Below are positions 1 through 5,425 of a DNA stretch of 5,425 nt, piece after piece. This DNA is from Cellvibrionaceae bacterium (GTDB lineage Bacteria > Pseudomonadota > Gammaproteobacteria > Pseudomonadales > Cellvibrionaceae). The translations under genes were made by a program, and so were the position numbers. How positions within the stretch are numbered: the stretch's first letter is position 1; the number at the start of each line of letters is the position of its first letter. The stretch lies in NCBI GenBank assembly GCA_027012915.1, contig JALUYN010000680.1, positions 1-5,425 of the forward strand, given 5' to 3'. The notes beneath the pieces were generated by a model. That model saw only the letters and a list, made by a program, of their open reading frames with translations. It ran no database searches and was not told the origin of the DNA.

Positions 1-570
1 GGATCACCGGTTCGCTGGATGTATTTCTTTCTGGGGCTGGCGGGTGCCTGGCTGTTCTACAGTGGCAATCTGCTATGGGTTGAAAGCCGCCGTAAAAAGC
101 AACGGGGCAAGGGCGCTGTCCCCGCGCAACGCCGCGACACCCGGTTAATGGCGGGAGCCACAGTGGGGGTTTGTATTGGCGCCATCTCCGGAATTTCATT
201 GATGATGGTTGTGCACAAATGGCTGAGTGCCTTTGGTTTTAATCAAACACTCTACATTCAGCTAACCTATTACGCGGTATTCTTCAGTTTCATTTGCTGG
301 GCTATGCTGCGTGGAGGCGGGCGAACTGCGGCACCACAACTTTGGCTGGCAGCGCTCTTTACCGCCGCCATTCCTCTCACAAGTCTGCTTGGCTGGATGC
401 TGCCCGAATCAGGATTGTGGTCATACGGCAGTGTTGCCACCCTGGGCGTTGATCTCACTGCCCTTGCGGGATCGCTATGCTTGGCCTGGATGGCCCGCGT
501 GACATCGCGTCGCTCAAAGCAAGGGGCTGAAGACAGCGTCTGGTCCGATGCTGCTGTGTGCCTAAAATAA
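1..570 (+). CDS. Multi-pass membrane protein, C-terminal part; probable PepSY-associated TM protein (5'-truncated by window edge)
   Basis: The frame is open from base 1 (six codons, GSPVRW, precede the Met codon at 19) to a TAA at 568-570, so that Met is probably internal and the gene begins left of the window. Numbered from base 1, the 189 visible residues hold about five hydrophobic segments near 7-27, 49-74, 84-103, 114-134 and 144-166. A basic, hydrophilic loop (ESRRKKQRGKG) follows the first and a polar tail ends the protein. The segment FYSGNLLWVESRRKK followed by a TVGVCIGAISGIS helix resembles, from memory, the C-terminal part of PepSY-associated transmembrane proteins, inner-membrane proteins often found near siderophore uptake genes. 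No PepSY domain is visible here, so function is inferred. It is convergent to fleR and has no evident link to flagella. If the family call is wrong, it is simply an integral membrane protein. Confidence 0.6.
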   Translation, partial: GSPVRWMYFFLGLAGAWLFYSGNLLWVESRRKKQRGKGAVPAQRRDTRLMAGATVGVCIGAISGISLMMVVHKWLSAFGFNQTLYIQLTYYAVFFSFICWAMLRGGGRTAAPQLWLAALFTAAIPLTSLLGWMLPESGLWSYGSVATLGVDLTALAGSLCLAWMARVTSRRSKQGAEDSVWSDAAVCLK

Positions 571-588
571 AGCTTTTCGGAAAATGCT
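571..588 (+). terminator. Weak hairpin directly after the membrane-protein gene
   Basis: Immediately after the stop codon, AGC-TTTT pairs with AAAA-(T)-GCT around a CGG loop, giving a short AT-rich stem with one bulged base. No T-run follows, so it is a poor intrinsic terminator. It may instead help protect the 3' end of the transcript. Confidence 0.2.
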
Positions 589-632
589 GTGTCAACAGGT
601 CAGAAGTAACAGTCCATTTTAGGGCTTGATTC

Positions 633-902
633 TAGGGCCTGTTAACACTAATTCTGATACTTCTGCTGGAGACTATTTTCGCTCCCAGTCAGGCGGTATG
701 AGCGCCATTTAGTTGTTCTAAATAAGCGAATTCCAACGCAGCTGGGGGGCGAAAATAGGCCCAGCCCTTCGGGTTGAGTCTCAAACCGCGCCACTCGTTG
801 TTGCTCGTCGCTCGTTTAGAACCACTAAACTCACTTCTCGCGCCTAGATTGGCGCGATTTGAGACGCAACAGAAGCATCAGAATTAGTGTTAACAGGCCC
901 TA
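633..902. mobile_element. Non-coding MITE-like element with 36-bp terminal inverted repeats
   Basis: The ends 633-668 and 867-902 are inverted copies matching at 34 of 36 positions, starting TAGGGCCTGTTAACACTAAT. The outermost TA at each end could be a 2-bp target duplication, leaving a 266-bp element (635-900). Inside are two more inverted pairs. Arm 1 is 673-688 with 742-758 (one mismatch, one extra base). Arm 2 is 778-793 with 850-865 (15 of 16). Each arm has a small hairpin near its tip: 707-712/718-723 (ATTTAG/CTAAAT) and 814-819/825-830 (GTTTAG/CTAAAC), each with a 5-nt loop. The whole can fold as a long stem with two arms. There is no transposase ORF, so mobility would need an enzyme in trans. 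A TA duplication fits IS630/Tc1-like or some IS5-family elements, but the parent is unknown to me. It could instead be a large REP-like structured repeat. Confidence 0.7.
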
Positions 903-930
903 ATATGCAAGCTTATTTTTGGTTTTGAGC

Positions 931-968
931 CTGGCACAGATTGTTCTCTGTAACAGGTGCCGGTTTTT
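931..968 (+). terminator. Possible rightward intrinsic terminator
   Basis: CTGGCAC (931-937) pairs with GTGCCGG (957-963) through seven pairs including one T-G, closing a 19-nt loop. A run of five T follows at 964-968. This may be the original terminator of the membrane-protein gene, now separated from it by the inverted-repeat element. The loop is long for a strong terminator, so confidence is modest. Confidence 0.35.
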
Positions 969-1047
969 CACTTGATCTCGCTTGATTGAACACCGAATAC
1001 CAAAGGAAACGACGACGATGGTGTCGGGAACAGCGAGAGGAAATTGA

Positions 1048-1073
1048 AAAGAGGCAATTTGCATTGCCTCTTT
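1048..1073. terminator. Perfect 11-bp hairpin, probable terminator of fleSR (possibly bidirectional)
   Basis: AAAGAGGCAAT (1048-1058) and ATTGCCTCTTT (1063-1073) form a perfect 11-bp stem around a TTGC tetraloop. Read leftward, the transcript leaves the stem with TTTTCAATTT. Read rightward it leaves with TTTGATTTT. Both give moderate U-tracts, so it could end transcription from both converging genes. It lies about 170 bp beyond the fleR stop, and no other comparably strong hairpin is nearer that stop. Confidence 0.6.
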
Positions 1074-1093
1074 GATTTTCCCCGGACACTAAT

Positions 1094-1209
1094 GCGCTTT
1101 CGCGGGGATAACGTTTGGGGGCTTGGATTACGTTGCAGGAAGCACTGGTGCCGTTGCAGGAAACACGGATGACATTGCAGCCAAAGCCGATGTGTTATCG
1201 CGAAAGCGC
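1094..1209. repeat. Inverted repeat framing a 21-bp repeat cluster
   Basis: GCGCTTTCGCG (1094-1104) is repeated perfectly in inverted form at 1199-1209. Adjacent GATAAC (1107-1112) is matched by GTTATC (1194-1199), with two extra G residues on the left copy. The arms are about 94 nt apart. The enclosed sequence contains the three 21-bp repeats. The right arm ends 35 bp from the fleR stop. It may be a small structured insertion, the foot of a long RNA hairpin, or a remnant. I do not recognise the family. Confidence 0.5.
1130..1192. repeat. Three tandem degenerate 21-bp repeats
   Basis: Units at 1130-1150, 1151-1171 and 1172-1192 abut without gaps and share the core NCRTTGCAGSMA. The first two share CGTTGCAGGAA and the last two share a final CGATG/CGGATG-like end, so the array is diverged. 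The unit is a multiple of three, so it reads as a heptad peptide repeat in any open frame (for example xLQExxx rightward). No frame here makes a credible gene, so I treat it as non-coding. Confidence 0.5.
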
Positions 1210-1243
1210 CAATTTCGATTATTCGAAGTGCGCGAGCCCTGGA

Positions 1244-2713
1244 TCAATAAGCAAGCTTGTTGATATCCATCCCCATTTCTTTGAGACGGGCGATTTTGTA
1301 GCGCAAAGTTCGTGGGCTGATCCCCAGCCGCGCAGCAGTGTTCTTCTTGCTGCCTCGCTCCTGGCGAAGTGCATCGGCGATAATCTCAAACTCACGTTGT
1401 TTCAAATCACCACCAAGATCTGGCGCGGCTTCTTCGTCTATAGAATCCGCTTCCTGAGTCACGGCCTCCTCTGATCTCATCAGGGTAACGTTACTCGTAT
1501 CAAGAGGAGCCTCCACTGATACTGCCAGACTGGGTTTGGTGCTGAAACAAACATCCGCCTGCAATCCCAAATCCTGAGACTGAATAACTTCACCTGTCTG
1601 TAAAATCAGCGCGCGCTGTATAACATTATCCAGTTCACGGACGTTGCCCGGCCATGGATGCTGCTGCAAGCTCGCCGCCGCGTTTGCCGAAAGCTGCATA
1701 CCCGGACGATGCTGTTTTTCAGCGTGTTTGGCCAACAGGCGCTCAGCCAAGGGCAAGATATCCGCTTTGCGATCACGCAGCGGAGCCCACTGCAAAGGCA
1801 GTACACTCAAGCGAAAGTACAGATCCTCACGAAACTTACCTTCGGCGACATAGTTGCGCAGATTACGGTTGGATGTCGCAATGACTCGGACGTTCAGAGG
1901 AATGGTTTTGCGCCCCCCCAGACGCTCTACTTCTTTCTCTTGCAGAACGCGTAACAGTTTGGCCTGCAGGCCAAGATCCATTTCAGAAATTTCATCCAGC
2001 AGCAGCGTCCCACCATCGGCCTGTTCGAATTTTCCCGGAGCACTGTTATAGGCACCGGTAAACGCCCCCTTCTCGTGGCCGAACAGCATGGCTTCCAGCA
2101 TATTCTCTGGAATCGCCGCACAGTTAATGGCCACAAAAGGCTGTTTGGCCCGTGATGAATGATTGTGAATATATCGAGCCAGCACTTCCTTACCGGTACC
2201 CGACTCACCAATCACCAAAGCGGTGGCGTCTGTATCGGCAACCCGTCTTGCCAGTTGCAGGAGCTGCTGGCTGGCGGGAGAGGTCGCCACCGGTTCGTCG
2301 TCACCAATAACCGTAAGATTACCCACATAGCGACCAATCGTTTCCAACAGTACTCTGGGCTCAAAGGGCTTTACGAGATAGTCCACAGCACCATCGCGCA
2401 TTGCTTCAACAGATCGGTCAATGCTGCCGTAGGCGGTATTGAGAATCACAGGTATATGCGGGTAATTTTGCTTGATTTGACGCAACAACTCGTGGCCATC
2501 CATGCCGTCCATATTGACATCCGAGATAACACATTGGATATCGCTGTGAGCCGCCAGTTGCTTCAGCGCGCTTACGCCATTGTCTGCGGTTACTACTTGG
2601 TAGTCCGCCAAACTCAAGGTGTCCTCTACCGCTTCGCGCAGATCCAGATCGTCTTCGACAACCAGCACCTTGGCAGTGCTCGCTGTTTCCAGCGGCGTTG
2701 CTGCAAAACCCAT
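1244..2713 (-). CDS. fleR: Sigma-54-dependent flagellar response regulator FleR/FlrC
   Basis: This 489-residue NtrC-family activator has a full three-domain layout. The REC domain is about 15-130: acidic pocket E20-D21-D22, phospho-acceptor Asp65 (CVISDVNMDG), Thr93, and Lys115 in VKPF. The AAA+ domain is about 140-375: Walker A GESGTGKE 169-176, sigma-54 contact loop GAFTGA 216-221, Walker B LLLDE 237-241, and FREDLYFRL near 294-302 with sensor arginines. An acidic, Ser/Thr-rich linker (about 385-435) leads to a Fis-type HTH (about 438-480; ARLGISPRTLRYKI). In Pseudomonas and Vibrio this protein, phosphorylated by FleS/FlrB, activates RpoN-dependent basal-body and hook genes in the cytoplasm. 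The ATG at 2711-2713 lies two bases after the fleS stop. GGGAG, inside the last fleS codons, sits seven bases upstream as ribosome-binding site, so translation is probably coupled. fleR versus another NtrC regulator is decided mainly by its neighbours. Confidence 0.93.
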   Translation of the reverse strand: MGFAATPLETASTAKVLVVEDDLDLREAVEDTLSLADYQVVTADNGVSALKQLAAHSDIQCVISDVNMDGMDGHELLRQIKQNYPHIPVILNTAYGSIDRSVEAMRDGAVDYLVKPFEPRVLLETIGRYVGNLTVIGDDEPVATSPASQQLLQLARRVADTDATALVIGESGTGKEVLARYIHNHSSRAKQPFVAINCAAIPENMLEAMLFGHEKGAFTGAYNSAPGKFEQADGGTLLLDEISEMDLGLQAKLLRVLQEKEVERLGGRKTIPLNVRVIATSNRNLRNYVAEGKFREDLYFRLSVLPLQWAPLRDRKADILPLAERLLAKHAEKQHRPGMQLSANAAASLQQHPWPGNVRELDNVIQRALILQTGEVIQSQDLGLQADVCFSTKPSLAVSVEAPLDTSNVTLMRSEEAVTQEADSIDEEAAPDLGGDLKQREFEIIADALRQERGSKKNTAARLGISPRTLRYKIARLKEMGMDINKLAY

Positions 2714-2715
2714 AA

Positions 2716-3948
2716 TTATGCTCCCATTTGATCCGGTGATGCGGGCATGTACTCTGCCAGAGGCAACACTACCGTCGCCCTGGTTCCAACACCCTCTTCT
2801 GATTGCAATTCAAACCAACCACCGTGGCGCTGAGCCACACTGTCGACAACAGCCAAGCCCAAGCCTGTTCCTTGAGGTTTGGTGGTTACAAAAACATCCT
2901 TTACTCGCTCCAGCTCTGCTGGGCTCATTCCCGGCCCATTGTCTGCCACAGTAATGGTAAGTCGCTGCTCACCCTCTAGCGCTATGGTGATATTCAAGTG
3001 GGTACCACCTGGCTGAGCCTGGATGGAATTGTTGATTAGATTCATTAGCGCGCCTATCAGCGCGTCCTTGTGACAGCGGATTAACGCCGCCGGGCATTCG
3101 TTATGCCACTCACAGGTCGCTTTGCTAGTGTTCAGCGCCACTTCCATTTCCTCCGCCAATCCCAACTGCAACTGCGATGTGGCAATGGTGTCGTGCAACG
3201 GCAACTCGCCTTTAACGAACATCAGCATGTCCTGAACCTGACGTTCCATATGGTTAAGGCGCTTAACCAACTTGTCAGAGAACACTTGCTGCTGCTGAGA
3301 CGACAGCGCCCCACCACTGAGGTGGCCCGCGTATAGCATGGCTGCTGACAAGGGTGTGCGAATTTGATGAGCCAGGGCCGAAACCATCTGTCCCAGCGCC
3401 GAAAGACGCTCGTGGCGACTCAACTCACTTTGCAAGTGCCGTGTTTCGGTTTGGTCGGTCAAGAGAATAATCTGGCCATCTCCGGCCAGCGACCGAGTGG
3501 CCAGACTGTAGCGACGCCCATCCTTGGTGGAAATTTCGTGACCATCATCCGCTCGAGGGCAGAAGTTACGCTGGATAATGTCGCGCCAAAGCTCACCTTC
3601 CAGTGGCTCGCCCAGCATGTCCCGGGCGGCGGGATTCGCTTCCGAAATACGACCAGTGGCGTCAATCACTACTACACCGCCGGGTAATACACTGAGCAAG
3701 TTCTCGAGGCGATCGGCGATGCGTTCCTTCTCAGCGAGTTCCACCATTCGCTGATCGGAAACATTGTTGAGCTCTTGGGTTAGACTGGCAACACGGTCTT
3801 CCAGCACGGTGTAGGAGTCGGATAGCTGTTGCGACAGCTTGCTGAACTCCACAAACGCAGAGCGCACATCACCGCCGTCGTTACGCACACTGACCGGTGC
3901 CAGTGTTCGCTGAAACTGATCGTCTTTACGGGTAGCAGCCAATGCCAT
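2716..3948 (-). CDS. fleS: Flagellar sensor histidine kinase FleS/FlrB
   Basis: This 410-residue kinase has no transmembrane segment and so is cytoplasmic, as is usual for FleS/FlrB. Numbered from the ATG at 3948: a helical, probably coiled-coil N-terminus (about 30-85), a PAS domain (about 85-168; LPGGVVVIDATGRISEANPAA), and a dimerisation/phospho-acceptor domain with His194 in ALAHQIRTPL. The ATPase domain follows, with N-box NLINN 303-307, G1 DNGPGM 336-341, and an F/G2 region with TTKP and GTGLGL 360-365. All catalytic motifs are present. Its partner is FleR, encoded two bases downstream. The frame extends to a TTG at 3952-3954. I prefer the ATG because AGGGAGAG is well spaced before it and too close to the TTG. 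A sigma-54 promoter lies upstream. The signal sensed by the PAS domain is not evident; in the family it is linked to flagellar assembly. Confidence 0.92.
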   Translation of the reverse strand: MALAATRKDDQFQRTLAPVSVRNDGGDVRSAFVEFSKLSQQLSDSYTVLEDRVASLTQELNNVSDQRMVELAEKERIADRLENLLSVLPGGVVVIDATGRISEANPAARDMLGEPLEGELWRDIIQRNFCPRADDGHEISTKDGRRYSLATRSLAGDGQIILLTDQTETRHLQSELSRHERLSALGQMVSALAHQIRTPLSAAMLYAGHLSGGALSSQQQQVFSDKLVKRLNHMERQVQDMLMFVKGELPLHDTIATSQLQLGLAEEMEVALNTSKATCEWHNECPAALIRCHKDALIGALMNLINNSIQAQPGGTHLNITIALEGEQRLTITVADNGPGMSPAELERVKDVFVTTKPQGTGLGLAVVDSVAQRHGGWFELQSEEGVGTRATVVLPLAEYMPASPDQMGA

Positions 3949-3956
3949 CCACAACT

Positions 3957-3965
3957 CTCCCTAAA
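3957..3965 (-). promoter_or_regulatory. Ribosome-binding site of fleS
   Basis: Read leftward, TTTAGGGAGAG precedes TTGTGGATG. The GGGAG core is eight bases from the ATG at 3948 but only two from the alternative TTG at 3954. This spacing decides the start in favour of the ATG. Confidence 0.6.
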
Positions 3966-3983
3966 TTAGCTCTGTTCGCTCGC

Positions 3984-3997
3984 GTCAATAAACCAAC
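3984..3997 (+). promoter_or_regulatory. Possible FleQ-binding site in the fleSR leader
   Basis: GTCAATAAACCAAC matches the published Pseudomonas aeruginosa FleQ box, recalled as GTCAATAAATTGAC, at 11 of 14 positions. The left half is intact and the right half is degraded. It would lie about +16 to +29 from the start predicted from the sigma-54 promoter. FleQ is known to act from sites downstream of the start at some P. aeruginosa flagellar promoters. This is a motif match only. Confidence 0.35.
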
Positions 3998-4022
3998 GCT
4001 CAAATCAAGATAAGGGAGTATT

Positions 4023-4038
4023 AGCAAGGGCAATGCCA
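4023..4038 (-). promoter_or_regulatory. Sigma-54 (RpoN) -24/-12 promoter of fleSR
   Basis: Read leftward, TGGCATTGCCCTTGCT matches the consensus TGGCAC-N5-TTGCW with one mismatch in the -24 block. The essential GG and GC are separated by exactly 10 bases. It faces fleS and predicts a start near 4012, leaving a leader of about 64 nt before the ATG. This agrees with RpoN- and FleQ-dependent control of fleSR in P. aeruginosa and of flrBC in Vibrio. Confidence 0.85.
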
Positions 4039-4059
4039 AAAATAAAAATCTTTTATTTT
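4039..4059. repeat. A/T-only palindrome abutting the -24 element
   Basis: AAAATAAAA (4039-4047) and TTTTATTTT (4051-4059) are perfect inverted copies around a three-base centre (ATC). The palindrome touches the upstream edge of the sigma-54 promoter. Such a sequence may bend DNA or bind a protein (FleQ, IHF or H-NS-like), or act as an UP-type element. Lacking G/C, it would be a weak RNA hairpin. Confidence 0.5.
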
Positions 4060-4075
4060 CAGCAGGTTAGAAACA

Positions 4076-4129
4076 CAAAAAAGAAGAGCGTCAAAGGAAC
4101 GTCTCATGAGGCCATTCATACAGACGTTC
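4076..4129 (-). terminator. Probable fleQ 3' hairpin/terminator
   Basis: Read leftward from the fleQ stop, GAACGTCT (4129-4122) pairs with AGACGTTC (4104-4097), eight perfect pairs. A further four-pair inner stem (4116-4119 with 4106-4109) closes on a six-base loop. A T-rich stretch including six T follows about ten bases later, at 4083-4076. The gap between stem and T-run is longer than in a classical intrinsic terminator. The hairpin is clear, but termination is uncertain. Confidence 0.45.
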
Positions 4130-4146
4130 AAATCTGAGGTTTTGGA

Positions 4147-5425
4147 TCAGCGCTGCAAATCGTACTTTCGCATTTTTTCCACCAAAGTGGTGCGGCGAAT
4201 ACCCAGGCGCTCGGCAGCGCGAGCGACAACGCCGGATGAATCATCCAGCGCCTGCTGAATCAAATTGCGCTCGAGACTGGTGAGGTATTCTTTCAGGTCA
4301 ATTCCCTGCTCGGGCAAGAGAGCGGTATCTCCCATATTGACCACACCCGCCTGCTGCGGAGCAGACTCCAGGTTGGCGGGGATCTCCTCGAGCTCTTCTT
4401 CGATATGGCGATATTTCTTCGGCAGATCCTGCACGCCCGCGACGCCATTGGGCAACATAATGGCCATGCGCTCCACCAGGTTGGCCAGCTCACGTACATT
4501 GCCTGACCACTCATGTTTGCCAAGAGACAAAATAGCCGATGAATTGAATTTTACCGAGCCGCGCTGTTCTTTCTCCATGCGCGCCACCAACTCATTGATG
4601 ATCAAGGGGATGTCATCGCTGCGCTCACGCAATGCGGGCATTTCTATGGGGAACACGTTGAGACGATAATAGAGATCCTCACGGAAGGTGCCATCGTCGA
4701 TCATCTTTTCGAGATCTCGATGGGTAGCCGCAATAATGCGCACATCGGTTTTAATAACCTTGTTGCCCCCCACCCTTTCGAAACAGCGCTCTTGCAGTAC
4801 TCGCAGAATTTTCACCTGCATATTCAGAGGCATATCGCCAATTTCATCAAGGAACAGCGTACCACCTTCAGCCATTTCAAAACGGCCGGAGCGGGCACTG
4901 ATGGCACCAGTAAATGCGCCCTTCTCATGACCAAATAATTCGCTTTCCAAGAGTTCTGCGGGGATTGCGCCACAGTTAACAGGAACAAAGGGCTTGTCGC
5001 GACGATCGGAGCTAAAGTGCAAATTGCGTGCAACCACTTCCTTACCGGTACCCGACTCACCGGTGATCAATACCGTCACTTCCTTGTCGGCCACCTGCCC
5101 CATCATATTGCGCACCACTTCCATCTCTTCGGTGCGTCCCACCAGACTGCGGAAGCTGGGTGCACTGCCGCCACCGTTATTCTTGTGGCGTATTTGCGCA
5201 CGACGATAATTCTGGGCACTGTAGAGGGCACCCGTCATTTCCGTCAGGGATGGAATGGGCGACAGGCAAGACCTGATCGTTCGGGCAATACTCTCTTCCC
5301 AGTCGTCACCGACGGCGGCCCCATCGCCTTGCAGTATCACGGGCAAGGTATCGTCCCAAGAGCGCAGCGACTGGATCAAATCAACCGGGGCTTCACAGCA
5401 AGGGTTCCCCACCACGCACGCCAAC
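4147..5425 (-). CDS. fleQ: Flagellar master regulator FleQ/FlrA (N-terminus beyond the window)
   Basis: The frame is open to the right edge. The first in-window codon is TTG (Leu) inside the gene, so 425 residues are seen. Alignment by eye to P. aeruginosa FleQ suggests about 52 residues are missing, most of the first half of the REC-like FleQ domain. Visible numbering: rest of the FleQ domain 1-75, linker, then AAA+ from about 93. Walker A GESGTGKE is 122-129, GAFTGA 169-174, Walker B LFLDE 190-194, and FREDLYYRL 247-255. The C-terminal HTH is about 385-422, with RAAERLGIRRTTLVEKMRKY. In the family it is an RpoN-dependent activator at the top of the flagellar hierarchy and, in pseudomonads, a c-di-GMP-responsive regulator of biofilm genes. 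The equivalents of the P. aeruginosa c-di-GMP contacts R144, R185 and N186 appear conserved as R92, R133 and N134. It lies 198 bp upstream of fleS and is transcribed in the same direction. Confidence 0.93.
   Translation of the reverse strand, partial: LACVVGNPCCEAPVDLIQSLRSWDDTLPVILQGDGAAVGDDWEESIARTIRSCLSPIPSLTEMTGALYSAQNYRRAQIRHKNNGGGSAPSFRSLVGRTEEMEVVRNMMGQVADKEVTVLITGESGTGKEVVARNLHFSSDRRDKPFVPVNCGAIPAELLESELFGHEKGAFTGAISARSGRFEMAEGGTLFLDEIGDMPLNMQVKILRVLQERCFERVGGNKVIKTDVRIIAATHRDLEKMIDDGTFREDLYYRLNVFPIEMPALRERSDDIPLIINELVARMEKEQRGSVKFNSSAILSLGKHEWSGNVRELANLVERMAIMLPNGVAGVQDLPKKYRHIEEELEEIPANLESAPQQAGVVNMGDTALLPEQGIDLKEYLTSLERNLIQQALDDSSGVVARAAERLGIRRTTLVEKMRKYDLQR

Larger units (their letters stand above)
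571..1243. other. Convergent intergenic region, 673 bp, no credible gene
   Basis: This stretch lies between the stop codons of the rightward membrane-protein gene and the leftward fleR. I find no ORF with a convincing start, length and composition on either strand. It contains an inverted-repeat element (633-902), a terminator-like hairpin with a T-run (931-968), a perfect 11-bp hairpin (1048-1073), and three 21-bp repeats (1130-1192) framed by an inverted repeat (1094-1209). No fliE-like gene is present after fleR, although fliE commonly follows in Pseudomonas and Vibrio flagellar clusters. Confidence 0.8.

Noticed and set aside
588..601. TGTGTCAACAGGTC resembles the inner end of the 633-902 terminal repeat (GTGTTAACAGGCC)
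   Set aside because: The match is only about a dozen bases with two differences and no partner. It could be a decayed fragment but is too short to call.
931..947. TGGCACAGATTGTTC as a sigma-54 promoter
   Set aside because: The -24 block is perfect, but the base pair 10 nt after GG is TC, not GC, and no gene follows it rightward.
1018..1047. Nine-codon ORF (MVSGTARGN) preceded by AAGGAAA and followed by the 1048-1073 hairpin, resembling a leader peptide
   Set aside because: No promoter is visible and no regulated gene follows in that direction. The peptide has no telling run of codons, and the arrangement is likely chance.
995..1243. Frame of fleR stays open for about 80 codons after its TGA, suggesting readthrough or an extended protein
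   Set aside because: FleR already ends where the family normally does, just after the HTH. The extension is low-quality sequence running through the hairpin and repeats, so it is probably chance.
1115..1474. Rightward 119-codon ORF with LQ-rich heptads at its start
   Set aside because: It begins with TTG with no good ribosome-binding site, its repeats come from the 21-bp array, and two thirds of it is antisense to fleR.
2159..2731. Rightward 190-codon ORF opposite fleR
   Set aside because: It is an antisense shadow of a strongly conserved coding region, with no independent start signal or recognisable domain.

Overview
The window is from a gammaproteobacterium with a Pseudomonas/Vibrio-type polar flagellar system, probably a marine relative of Cellvibrionaceae or Alteromonadales (lineage is inferred from protein resemblance only). 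The right three quarters carries a leftward (minus-strand) block of flagellar regulators in the order fleQ (flrA), fleS (flrB), fleR (flrC). The left end carries the 3' part of a rightward gene for a multi-pass membrane protein that looks like the C-terminal part of a PepSY-associated transmembrane protein. It converges on the fleR end.

Layout. 1-570 (+): C-terminal part of the membrane protein, reading frame open through the left edge. 571-1243: a 673-bp convergent intergenic region without a credible gene. It holds a 270-bp non-coding element with 36-bp terminal inverted repeats and internal arms (633-902), terminator-like hairpins, and three 21-bp repeats framed by an inverted repeat. 1244-2713 (-): fleR, a REC/AAA+/HTH response regulator. 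2716-3948 (-): fleS, a soluble PAS histidine kinase, two bases from fleR. 3949-4146: intergenic region with the fleQ 3' hairpin and an excellent sigma-54 promoter for fleSR. 4147-5425 (-): fleQ, lacking roughly its first 50 codons, which lie beyond the right edge.

How they work together. From the known Pseudomonas and Vibrio pathways, FleQ/FlrA with RpoN activates the early class of flagellar genes and fleSR. FleS phosphorylates FleR, which with RpoN activates later basal-body and hook genes. The sequence supports this: FleQ and FleR both keep the GAFTGA sigma-54 contact loop, and fleSR has a TGGCAT-N5-TTGCT promoter with a FleQ-box-like sequence just downstream of the expected start.

The most unusual parts are the structured mobile-element-like repeat, the repeat cluster next to the fleR end, and the absence of fliE, which commonly follows fleR/flrC in other gammaproteobacteria. 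I see no sign of a wholly new system. The three regulators are ordinary family members.
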